Shown here: positions 24,614 through 35,424 of the stretch, in pieces
Position numbering within the stretch: position 1 is the first letter of the stretch
How the letters are laid out: every line of letters starts with the position of its first letter
NCBI GenBank assembly: GCA_011742915.1
Contig: JAAQTN010000025.1
Span: 1-64,000, forward strand
DNA: 64,000 nucleotides
Reading direction: 5' to 3'
From: Billgrantia desiderata
GTDB taxonomy: Bacteria; Pseudomonadota; Gammaproteobacteria; Pseudomonadales; Halomonadaceae
The notes under the pieces: generated by a model
Databases searched by the model: none
What the model was told of the DNA's origin: nothing
What the model saw: only the letters and a program-made list of their open reading frames with translations
Position numbers and translations under genes: made by a program

Positions 24614-27600
24614 ATGCGACTCACCTCGATCCGCCTGAGCGGTTTCAAATCCTTCGTCGACCCGGTCACGGTGCCCTTCGATGGCAACATGACGGCCATC
24701 GTCGGCCCCAACGGCTGCGGCAAGTCGAACATCATCGACGCCGTGCGCTGGGTCATGGGCGAATCCTCGGCCAAGACCCTGCGCGGCGAATCGATGACCG
24801 ACGTCATCTTCAACGGCTCCACCGCGCGCAAGCCGGTGGGGCAGGCCGCCATCGAGCTGCGCTTCGACAACAGCGACGGCACCATGGGCGGCCTCTACGC
24901 TCAGTACGCCGAGATCGCGGTGAAGCGCCTGGTCACCCGCGACGGCCAGTCCAGCTATTTCTTCAACGGCCAGAAGTGCCGCCGCCGCGACATCGCCGAC
25001 CTGTTCCTCGGCACCGGCCTCGGCCCGCGCTCCTACGCCATCATCGGCCAGGGCATGATCTCGCGGCTGATCGAGGCACGCCCCGAGGAGCTGCGCGCCA
25101 CCCTCGAAGAGGCCGCCGGCATCTCCAAGTACAAGGAGCGCCGCCGCGAGACCGAGAATCGCATGCGCCGCACCCGCGAGAACCTCGAGCGTCTCGAGGA
25201 CATTCGCGACGAGCTCGACAAGCAGCTCGAACGTCTCCGGCGTCAGGCCGAGGCGGCGCGTCGCTATCAATCCCTGAAGGAAGAGGAGTTCCGCCTCAAG
25301 GGCGAGCTGGCGTTGCTGCGCGGTCGTGCCCTGCGTGCCCGTCAGGTCGAGGAGGAGCGCCGCGTAGGCGAGCTGGAAACCGCCGTGGAGCGCGAGGTCC
25401 TCGGCCTGCGCCAGTGCGAGACCCGCCTGGAGGAGGCGCGGGCCGGCCACGACGCCCTCGCCGAGACCCTCGAGGCGCGCCAGGCGCGCTTCTTCGAGAC
25501 CAGCGGTGCCATTGCCCGCCTGGAACAGAACCTGGAGCATGCCCGCAGCCGTGAAGGGCAACTGGCCCGCGACCTGGAGAGCGCTCGCCAGGAGCTCACC
25601 GAGCTCGACCGCCTGGGCGAGCACGACCGCGAGCGCCTGATGCGTCTCGACGAGCGTCTCGAAACCCTGGTGCCGGAGCAGGAAGAGGTGGCCGAGCAGC
25701 TCGCCGAGCTGGAGGCGATGCTGGAGGAAGCCGAGCCCGCAGCCGAGGAGGCCGAGCAGGCCTTCGAGACCTTCAGCGAAAGCTGGCGCGAGGCCAGCCG
25801 CGAGGCCGAACGCAGTCAGGACCGCCTGCGCGAGCTGGAGAGCCGTCTGGCGCGGCTCGAAGCCGACGTTCAGCGCCGTCGTCAGCAGCAGCAGGAGCTG
25901 CCCGACCTGGCCGAGCTGATGGCCCGGCGCGACGAGTTGAAGGAGCGGCTGGCGGAATTCGATCTGGCTCAGGAAGAGGTCGAAGCCCGCCGCGAGCAGC
26001 TACAGGCCGGCCGTGACGCCGCCCGCGAAGCGGCGGCGACCCTCGAGCGCGAGCGCGAGGCCGAACGCGCCAGGCGCAGTGCGCTGCAGGGCGAGCTGGC
26101 CTCCCTCGAGGCCCTGATCCAGGCCGCTCTCACCGATCCCGACGAGGCCCTCACCGCACACCTGGCCGACCACGAGCTGGGCGAGCTGCCGCGCCTGGGC
26201 GAGTCGCTCGACGTCGACCCCGGCTGGGAGGCCAGCGTCTCCTGGGTACTGGCGCCCTGGCTCAAGGCGCGCCTGGCCGCCCCTGAAGCGTTCCGCGCCG
26301 CGAGTGCCGAACCGCCCGCCGAGCTGGGCGCCCTGGCGCCCCAGGTGGCGCTCGAATTCGGCTCTGACAGCCTCGCCGCCCGGGTGCGCGGCGCCGGTGC
26401 CGCCGCGGCCTGGCTGGCCCCGATACGCTGCGTGGAGAGCGACGAGCAAGCCTGGGCCGGGCGTGAAGGGCTCGGCGCCGGTGAAAGCCTGATCACCCCC
26501 CAAGGGCTATGGCTGGGGCGCGACTGGGTACGCCATCGCGGCCAGGGTGCCGGCCCCGATGCACTGCTGGTTAGCCGGCGCCGTTTAGAGGAGGCCGCGG
26601 CCGAGCTCGACGAACTCGAGACCCGTCTGGCCGCCCGCGATCAGGCCATCGAAGCCGAGCGCGAGCGCGCCGAGCAGGCTGAGCGCGATCTCGATGCCAT
26701 TCGCCAGGAGGAGCGCCGTCTGGCCGGCGAGCAGCAACAGCTGGCGGTGCAGGATAGCGGTCTCGCCAGCCGGCTGGAGCATTTACAAGGTCGCGCCGGG
26801 GAGCTGGCCGAAGAGCTGGCGAGCCTCGATGAGACCCGTGAAGAGACGCGGCTGAGCATCGAGGAGGCCCGCGAGCGTTGGCAGCAGGCCATGGCCCGGC
26901 TGGAGGAGGGCGCCGAGCAGCGCGAGCGCCTGGAGCGGGCGCGCAGCGAGGCTCGCGAGCGGCTGGCAGCCCTGCGTGCCCGGCAGCGCCCCTTGCAGGA
27001 GCGTGCCCAGCAGTTGGCGCTGGAGCATCAGCGGCTCTCGACCGAGCGCGCCGGCCTCAACGAGCAGCAGGGGCGCAGCGGCGATGCCCGTGAGCGGTTG
27101 CAGGCGCGCTGCGAGGAGCTCAGCGAGAGCCTCGAACAGCTGCGCGAGCCCGACGAGGAGCAGCGCGAGAAGCTCGACGAACTGCTGCACCGCCGCGAGG
27201 GCGACGAACGCGCGCTCAACGAAGCCAAGGCACAGGCCGCCGAGCTGGTGGAGCGCCTGCGCGAAGGCGAGCTGGCGCGACAGGGCCACGAGCGCAACCT
27301 GGAGGGCATCCGCGAGCGCCTGCAGGAGGCGCGCATGCAGGTCCAGGCCCTGGCGCTCAAGGCCGAGACCCAGGACGAGCAGCTTGCCGAGCTGGGCCAT
27401 CAGGCCGCAGCACTCGAAGAGAGTCTCGACCCCAATGCCACCGAATCGGCCTGGCAGACCCGCCTGGAAGAGGTCGGCGAGCGCATCCGCCGGCTAGGCG
27501 CGATCAACCTGGCGGCCATCGAGGAGTACGACCAGCAGGCCGAACGGCGCAACTATCTGGAGGCGCAGCAGGCCGAGCTCAACGAGGCCCTGGAGACCCT

Positions 27601-28108
27601 GGAACGGGCGATTCGACGCATCGACCAGGAGACCAGAACGCGCTTCCGCGACACCTTCGAGCGAGTCAATCAGGGGCTGCAGTCGCTTTTTCCGCGAGTC
27701 TTCGGTGGTGGAACCGCATGGTTGACGCTGACCGGCGAGGATTTGCTCGATACCGGGGTGGCGATCATGGCACGACCACCGGGCAAGAAGAACAGCACCA
27801 TTCATCTTCTCTCGGGTGGGGAAAAGGCGCTGACTGCTTTATCGCTTGTCTTTGCCATCTTCCAACTCAATCCGGCACCCTTCTGTATGCTCGACGAAGT
27901 TGATGCCCCACTAGATGATGCCAATGTAGGACGCTATGCCAAACTGGTGAAAGACATGTCCGAGTCGGTGCAGTTCATTTATATCACCCACAACAAGATC
28001 GCCATGGAAGCGGCCGAAAGATTGATGGGTGTGACCATGCAGGAACCCGGTGTCTCACGTCTGGTGGCCGTGGGGGTGGAAGAGGCTGCGGCCTTGGCCG
28101 AGGCTTGA
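24614..28108 (+). CDS. smc: Chromosome segregation ATPase SMC
   Basis: An 1164-residue SMC protein of full length. Walker A is GPNGCGKSN near residue 32, two long coiled coils (about 165-500 and 670-1000) flank a hinge (about 510-640), and the C-terminal head has LSGGEKAL and Walker B CMLDEVDAPLDD. It organises and segregates the chromosome. The coiled coils are strongly Glu/Arg rich, and the coding GC is very high. It lies 4 bp after ccmI. Confidence 0.96.
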   Translation: MRLTSIRLSGFKSFVDPVTVPFDGNMTAIVGPNGCGKSNIIDAVRWVMGESSAKTLRGESMTDVIFNGSTARKPVGQAAIELRFDNSDGTMGGLYAQYAEIAVKRLVTRDGQSSYFFNGQKCRRRDIADLFLGTGLGPRSYAIIGQGMISRLIEARPEELRATLEEAAGISKYKERRRETENRMRRTRENLERLEDIRDELDKQLERLRRQAEAARRYQSLKEEEFRLKGELALLRGRALRARQVEEERRVGELETAVEREVLGLRQCETRLEEARAGHDALAETLEARQARFFETSGAIARLEQNLEHARSREGQLARDLESARQELTELDRLGEHDRERLMRLDERLETLVPEQEEVAEQLAELEAMLEEAEPAAEEAEQAFETFSESWREASREAERSQDRLRELESRLARLEADVQRRRQQQQELPDLAELMARRDELKERLAEFDLAQEEVEARREQLQAGRDAAREAAATLEREREAERARRSALQGELASLEALIQAALTDPDEALTAHLADHELGELPRLGESLDVDPGWEASVSWVLAPWLKARLAAPEAFRAASAEPPAELGALAPQVALEFGSDSLAARVRGAGAAAAWLAPIRCVESDEQAWAGREGLGAGESLITPQGLWLGRDWVRHRGQGAGPDALLVSRRRLEEAAAELDELETRLAARDQAIEAERERAEQAERDLDAIRQEERRLAGEQQQLAVQDSGLASRLEHLQGRAGELAEELASLDETREETRLSIEEARERWQQAMARLEEGAEQRERLERARSEARERLAALRARQRPLQERAQQLALEHQRLSTERAGLNEQQGRSGDARERLQARCEELSESLEQLREPDEEQREKLDELLHRREGDERALNEAKAQAAELVERLREGELARQGHERNLEGIRERLQEARMQVQALALKAETQDEQLAELGHQAAALEESLDPNATESAWQTRLEEVGERIRRLGAINLAAIEEYDQQAERRNYLEAQQAELNEALETLERAIRRIDQETRTRFRDTFERVNQGLQSLFPRVFGGGTAWLTLTGEDLLDTGVAIMARPPGKKNSTIHLLSGGEKALTALSLVFAIFQLNPAPFCMLDEVDAPLDDANVGRYAKLVKDMSESVQFIYITHNKIAMEAAERLMGVTMQEPGVSRLVAVGVEEAAALAEA

Positions 28109-28332
28109 AAGGACTTGAAAGCGAGCGGCAAACGCGATATCAGAAGACACAACGTGGTCATATCGCATAATACAATGGCGAATTCACAGGGAAAGGCGCG
28201 GGGATGATTTGACTCCCGAGCGATAATGCCAGGGCTTGACAAACAAAAAAGTGGCCTTTTTTTCGGCAATCGCGCTATGCTGTTGACGAACATCCATCCG
28301 GCATGGCGCCCTAGTGATAGGCAAGACGACCC

Positions 28333-30099
28333 ATGGAACTTAGAGAATGGCTGATCATTCTGGGGCTGGCCCTGGTGACGCTCATCGTAATCGATGGCGT
28401 GCGTCGCCTTAAGCGTCAGCGCCGAGTGCCCCGCCTGGACCAGGCAGGGGGTAACAACAACCACGTCGACAGCCAGGCGGAAGCCGATGACGATGCCAAC
28501 TGGGAGCTGCCCAACGGCGGCGCCCGGGTCGTCAGGCCTGCGAGCTATTCGCAGGTCCCGTCGAAGCCCAAGCTGGAGCGCCAGGAGCATCCAGGTCCCT
28601 CTCGGGTACTGGCCGGCTTCAGAGAGGCCCCCGGCGATGCCAAGGCCGGTACGCCGAACCTGGCCCGTCCCGCTGCCAGTGCCACCGACGCCTCGCGTCC
28701 GGTGGCTTCTGCCATTAAGGCGTCCGACACGGCGGCTGCCGAGACTCGGTCATCCGAGATTCGGTCATCCGAGATTCGGTCATCCGAGGCTCAGGCATCC
28801 GAGACTCAGGCATCCGATCGCGCGCCTCAGCCCGAGGTGAGCGCCAAGCGGGCCGAGCCCGAACTCGACCTGGGTCAGGCCGAGCGAAAGCGGGTGGAGG
28901 AACCATCGGTCGCCGCCGCGCCCAGCCGGGCCGAAGAGGTACCCGCTGCGGCGAAAGCGCCCGCGGCCGAATCGGTCGATGCCGAAGTGCCTGCTGGCGA
29001 AACCGTCGCGGCCAAGCCGGCCGTGGACGAAAGCGAGCAGCGCCGGGAGCCGACGCTTTCCGCCCTGGATGACGACGAACCCATTCGCGAGTCGGCTTCG
29101 GTCACTGCCGAGGCCGAACCGCTTGCCGCCGATCCTGACGATCACGATCCTCATCACGACGAGGACGAGCGCTATCGCCTGGTCGATCTCGAAGGCATGG
29201 GCAACTCGATCAAGAGCGGCTCACGCCGCGTGGGCGAGTCGATGCACCGCTTCGGCGTTTCCATGCAGCAGCGCCTGGCCAAGCGCCGGGAGCAGAAGCG
29301 CGAGGAGCGGGCGCGCCGCGAGCAGGAGCGTGCCGAGAAGGCTGCCCGCGAGGCTCAGCAACGCCGTGAGGCCGCCGAGGCCCAGGCCGTTCGAGAGGCC
29401 GAGCGCCGCCGCCTGGAAGCCGAGGCCATCGAGCTGGCCGACGACGACGATCCGCTGTTCGCGCCGCCGCGTTCGCGCTCCGAGCGCCAGGTCGAGGCTG
29501 GCTACGCTGAAGCGGCCGACTATGCCGAGCCGGCCGAACCCACCTTGTCGAGCGCTCCCATCCATGACGACGACGTGGTGCGCGCCCACCCGACCCTGGC
29601 CCGGGCGCTGCGTCACAACGTCAGCGCCGAGCGCGCCCGCGAGACCCTGAGCCACGCCGACGAGATCATCGTCATCAGCGTGCTGTCGCGCGACGAAGAG
29701 GGCTTCTCCGGCGAGGCGCTGCTCAACTTGATGCTGGCCTGCGGCCTGCGCTACAGCAGCGACATGGGCATCTTCCACCGCTTCGAGACCGAGGACCCCG
29801 ACAGCGAGCTGCAGTTCTCGATGGTCAACGTGCTCAAGCCGGGCACCTTCCCCATCGAGGCGATGGACGAGTTCCGCACGCCGGGCATCACCCTGCTGAT
29901 GCCGCTGCCCGGGGCGCTGGATACCGCCGCAGCCTTCGAAGCGATGGTCGAGACCGCCATGGTCATCGTGCGCAACCTGGGCGGCGAGCTGAAGGACGAG
30001 AACCACAGCGTGATGACCGCGCAGACCGTGGAGTTCGCCCGCCAGCGCGTGCAGGAGTTCGAGCGCCGCAATCGACTCAATCGCTACCAGGTGAACTGA
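28333..30099 (+). CDS. zipA: Cell division protein ZipA (long form)
   Basis: A 588-residue ZipA, much longer than the 328 residues of E. coli. It has an N-terminal membrane helix (about 5-23) and then a long Pro/Ala/Glu-rich disordered linker. The linker contains five imperfect 5-residue repeats (type SSEIR/ASETQ, about 138-160) and an Arg/Glu-rich helical stretch (about 320-365). The C-terminal FtsZ-binding domain is at about 445-575. It tethers FtsZ to the membrane. It lies upstream of ligA as in many gammaproteobacteria. The 224 bp before it hold a TTGACA at 28237 and a weak hairpin, but no confident promoter. Confidence 0.92.
   Translation: MELREWLIILGLALVTLIVIDGVRRLKRQRRVPRLDQAGGNNNHVDSQAEADDDANWELPNGGARVVRPASYSQVPSKPKLERQEHPGPSRVLAGFREAPGDAKAGTPNLARPAASATDASRPVASAIKASDTAAAETRSSEIRSSEIRSSEAQASETQASDRAPQPEVSAKRAEPELDLGQAERKRVEEPSVAAAPSRAEEVPAAAKAPAAESVDAEVPAGETVAAKPAVDESEQRREPTLSALDDDEPIRESASVTAEAEPLAADPDDHDPHHDEDERYRLVDLEGMGNSIKSGSRRVGESMHRFGVSMQQRLAKRREQKREERARREQERAEKAAREAQQRREAAEAQAVREAERRRLEAEAIELADDDDPLFAPPRSRSERQVEAGYAEAADYAEPAEPTLSSAPIHDDDVVRAHPTLARALRHNVSAERARETLSHADEIIVISVLSRDEEGFSGEALLNLMLACGLRYSSDMGIFHRFETEDPDSELQFSMVNVLKPGTFPIEAMDEFRTPGITLLMPLPGALDTAAAFEAMVETAMVIVRNLGGELKDENHSVMTAQTVEFARQRVQEFERRNRLNRYQVN
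28741..28815 (+). repeat. Five tandem 15-bp repeats inside zipA
   Basis: Five imperfect copies of a 15-bp unit of the type gagattcggtcatcc. They keep the reading frame and encode SSEIR/ASETQ-like pentapeptides in the disordered ZipA linker. Copy number may vary between strains. Confidence 0.8.
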
Positions 30100-30128
30100 C
30101 GCCTGTTCGCGTGCCATGCCGCACCCGC

Positions 30129-32532
<2,404 letters not shown>

Positions 32533-32574
32533 CCAAGCCCAGGCGCTCCGCAGCGACGCCGCTCGACCGAACTG

Positions 32575-32599
32575 GCCCGCCATAATTGGCGGGCGTTTT
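32575..32599 (+). terminator. Rho-independent terminator of ligA-yheU
   Basis: Stem GCCCGCC (32575-32581) with GGCGGGC (32588-32594), loop ATAATT, then GTTTT. It lies 43 bp past the yheU stop. Confidence 0.75.
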
Positions 32600-32666
32600 G
32601 CTGGCGCAGCTACCGACGGGAGACAAGGCGGGTTCGACCATCGCCATGACGGCACCTCGGAGAAGG

Positions 32667-32680
32667 TTGACCCAAGTCAA
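32667..32680. promoter_or_regulatory. FNR/ANR/DNR-like box TTGAC-N4-GTCAA
   Basis: TTGACCCAAGTCAA is a perfect inverted repeat close to the FNR-type consensus TTGAT-N4-ATCAA. It lies 105 bp upstream of the GGDEF-EAL start. An A-rich -10-like GAAAAT at 32703 would put the site near -41.5. It could place the gene under oxygen or nitric-oxide control; this is suggestive only. Confidence 0.45.
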
Positions 32681-32784
32681 ACTTCACGACGCCTAATATG
32701 CAGAAAATACCCCTCATTCGTTCGTATTCGCCGGCGACTCAGGAGCGAGGCTCGGCACCGTCTGTCCTGTTTATAGAGATCGAG

Positions 32785-35397
32785 ATGCTGACCCAGGTTC
32801 GTTCCCTGTTCACCTGCCTCAAGACCCTGCAAGGGTTCGTGCTGGTGGCGATTCTCTCCGCCTCACTGACCGTCTTCATCGGGGTCACGCTGGCCTCCTC
32901 GCTGCTGTATGAGAACATTCTGACGCGCCAGGCAGAGCAGACCTCGGAAACCCTGGCCAGGCAGAGCTATAGCGCCATGCAGCAGGTGTTGCGTCAGGGC
33001 TGGAACCTGGAGCAGATGGAAACCTTCATCGAGGAGACCCGGTTGGCTCACGAAGCCTCCGGCTATCGCTTCACGTTCTACTGGGGCGAAGGGGTTACGC
33101 AGCGCCACGGCGACATCGATCAGCCGGAGATGGACGTCGTCATCCGTGCGGCGCTGGCCGCCGGAGGTGAACGAGTCTGGCGCGAGAACGGCACCGTGCG
33201 GCGCATCATGCCGCTGGTGGCCCGCGCCGAGTGCCTGGCCTGTCAGCAGTACGCGGCGGCCGGCGAGGTGCTCGGCGTCATCGACATTCAGCATGACCTG
33301 GCGCCGATCAGTCGCGTAATGCGCTTCAACTACCTGGCCATGTTCATCGTCGCCGCGCTGATGGTCCTGATGCTGGCGCTGGGCATCTCGAAGCTGTTCG
33401 CCGAGCGTATCGAGGCCACCCTGCGGCAGTTCCGCCAGCGTCTGGCGGCGGTCAACTCCGTGGCCGACTTCCGCAACCTCAACCTCGGCGATAGCGACGT
33501 GGGCTTTCAGGAGCTCAACGACGCCATGCAGCAAGTGAATGCCCTGGTGGGCCGGCTGCGCAACGTGGCGGTGGACAAGGACATCCTCGAATTCGAGATC
33601 CGCCTGCTGAGCAAGTTCATCATCACCTCCGAGGTGGTCCGCGACTGGCGCGAGTTCATCAAGGAGCTGCTGGCCGACATCAATACCATCATTCAGGCCC
33701 ACACCCTGGTGACCATCTTCCAGGTGGAGGATGAGGGCTACGAGCTGGAGGTGTTCTGGTACCGCGAGGTGGCGCCGGAGACCCGGGCGACCTTCGAAGC
33801 GCTGTTGACCCAACTGCTCGAGCGCAAACACGAAGGGCAGCCCGCTTGCATCATCCTCAAAGTCTCCCATCACACGGTGGTGAGCTCGGGAGAAAACGAG
33901 GCGCTGGCCGACCTCACACCGGAGGACATCCGCCTGCAGACCAAGTCGCTGCTGCTCGAGGCGCCCAAGATCGGCGGCATCGTCGGCATCGGCGTGCAGT
34001 CGGATCTGGCCCAGGACCCGATTCGCCACATCGTCATCGACGGCATCCTCTCGACGCTGCTCAATCTGGTGGGCTCGGTCAAGGCGATCTACAAGTACAC
34101 CCAGGACCTGGAGTTCTACGCCACCCGCGATCCGCTCACCAACCTGCACAACCAGCGCATCTTCAAGGACATGCTGACCTACGAGGTGGGCCGGGCGACA
34201 CGTCACCAGGACCACTTCAGCCTGCTGATGCTCGATCTGGACAACTTCAAGACGGTCAACGACCGTCACGGCCACGCCTTCGGCGACCAGTTCCTGCACG
34301 CCGTGGCCGACACCCTCGCCCACTCCATACGCCCGGGCGACTTCCTGGCCCGCTATGGCGGCGACGAGTTTACCGTGATCCTGCCGCAGACCGAGGAGGA
34401 GCAGGCCTACTCGGTGGCGCTGCGCATCGCCAGCAACCTCTCCGGGCAGGTGCTCACCGCCCCCGACGGCAGCACGGTGCGGGCCACCACCTCGATCGGC
34501 ATCGCCTGCTACCCCAACCACGCCGGCAACCCCCACGACCTCTTCCTGATGGCCGACAACATGATGTACAAGGCCAAGCGCAAGGGTAAGAACTGCGTGG
34601 CCCTGCCGGAGCAGGAGGAGGTGGCCGCGGTGTTCAAGGAGGTGGGCGAGAAGAACCAGATGGTGCTCAGTGCGCTGGAGGAGCAGCGCATCGTGCCCTA
34701 CTTCCAGCCCATCGCCGACGTGCGCACCGGCGAGGTCAACATCCACGAGCTGCTGATGCGCATCCAGCTCGACGACCGTCTGGTGCCGGCCGGCGAGTTC
34801 ATCGACATCGCCGAGAGCATCGGCGTGATCCACAAGATGGACTACCAGTTGATCGAGAAGGCCTTCGCCCAGGTCCGCGAGCAGGGCTACGAGGGCATGC
34901 TGTTCATCAATCTGTCGCCCAAGTCGCTGATCATCGGCGAGTTCATCGGGCGCATCCATCAGTTGGCCATCGATTACGACATCCAGCCGGAGCGCATCGT
35001 CTTCGAGCTCACCGAGCGCGAGACGGTGAGCAACCTCAAGCTGCTGGAAAAGTTCGTGCTCGACCTCAAGATGGAGGGCTTCAACTTCGCCATCGACGAC
35101 TTCGGCTCGGGCTACTCCTCGTTCCGCTACCTCAAGCAGTTCCCCATCGACGTGATCAAGATCGAGGGCGAATTCATCCGCAACATGCTCAGCGACGAGA
35201 AGTACATGGCCTTCGTCAAGAGCATCGTGACCCTGGCCCAGAGCCTCGGTGTGAGCACCATCGCCGAGTTCATCGAGGACGAAGAGGTGCTGGCCGCCGT
35301 CGAGGTGCTGGGCATCGACTTCGGCCAGGGCTACCATCTGGGGCGGCCGGGGCCGAACTTTGTCAGCCGCCGGCAGCCGCTGCTGGCTGCCGAGTAG
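32785..35397 (+). CDS. Membrane GGDEF-EAL protein with periplasmic sensor domain
   Basis: An 870-residue protein. Membrane helices lie at about 15-37 and 185-207 and flank a periplasmic sensor domain that holds ECLACQQ near 150, a degenerate CxxCH-like motif. A HAMP-like segment and a GAF-like region (about 280-440) follow. Next come a GGDEF domain with GGDEF at 525-529 and an EAL domain with ELL near 655, plus YFQPI, NLSP, DDFGSGYSS and a KIEGEFI Lys. Both domains keep key residues, so it may make and degrade c-di-GMP. I chose the ATG at 32785; an upstream ATG at 32698 has no ribosome-binding site. Confidence 0.9.
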   Translation: MLTQVRSLFTCLKTLQGFVLVAILSASLTVFIGVTLASSLLYENILTRQAEQTSETLARQSYSAMQQVLRQGWNLEQMETFIEETRLAHEASGYRFTFYWGEGVTQRHGDIDQPEMDVVIRAALAAGGERVWRENGTVRRIMPLVARAECLACQQYAAAGEVLGVIDIQHDLAPISRVMRFNYLAMFIVAALMVLMLALGISKLFAERIEATLRQFRQRLAAVNSVADFRNLNLGDSDVGFQELNDAMQQVNALVGRLRNVAVDKDILEFEIRLLSKFIITSEVVRDWREFIKELLADINTIIQAHTLVTIFQVEDEGYELEVFWYREVAPETRATFEALLTQLLERKHEGQPACIILKVSHHTVVSSGENEALADLTPEDIRLQTKSLLLEAPKIGGIVGIGVQSDLAQDPIRHIVIDGILSTLLNLVGSVKAIYKYTQDLEFYATRDPLTNLHNQRIFKDMLTYEVGRATRHQDHFSLLMLDLDNFKTVNDRHGHAFGDQFLHAVADTLAHSIRPGDFLARYGGDEFTVILPQTEEEQAYSVALRIASNLSGQVLTAPDGSTVRATTSIGIACYPNHAGNPHDLFLMADNMMYKAKRKGKNCVALPEQEEVAAVFKEVGEKNQMVLSALEEQRIVPYFQPIADVRTGEVNIHELLMRIQLDDRLVPAGEFIDIAESIGVIHKMDYQLIEKAFAQVREQGYEGMLFINLSPKSLIIGEFIGRIHQLAIDYDIQPERIVFELTERETVSNLKLLEKFVLDLKMEGFNFAIDDFGSGYSSFRYLKQFPIDVIKIEGEFIRNMLSDEKYMAFVKSIVTLAQSLGVSTIAEFIEDEEVLAAVEVLGIDFGQGYHLGRPGPNFVSRRQPLLAAE

Positions 35398-35424
35398 GCT
35401 TGCGCCTGGCCTGGCGACGGGAGG

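Noticed and set aside
28237..28280. Sigma70 promoter for zipA (TTGACA at 28237)
   Set aside because: No acceptable -10 box lies 16-18 bp downstream; the spacer leads into a T run. It is mentioned only in the zipA entry.
28741..28815. CRISPR-like or regulatory repeats in zipA
   Set aside because: They are 15-bp, contiguous and in frame, so they are protein-coding repeats of the ZipA linker.
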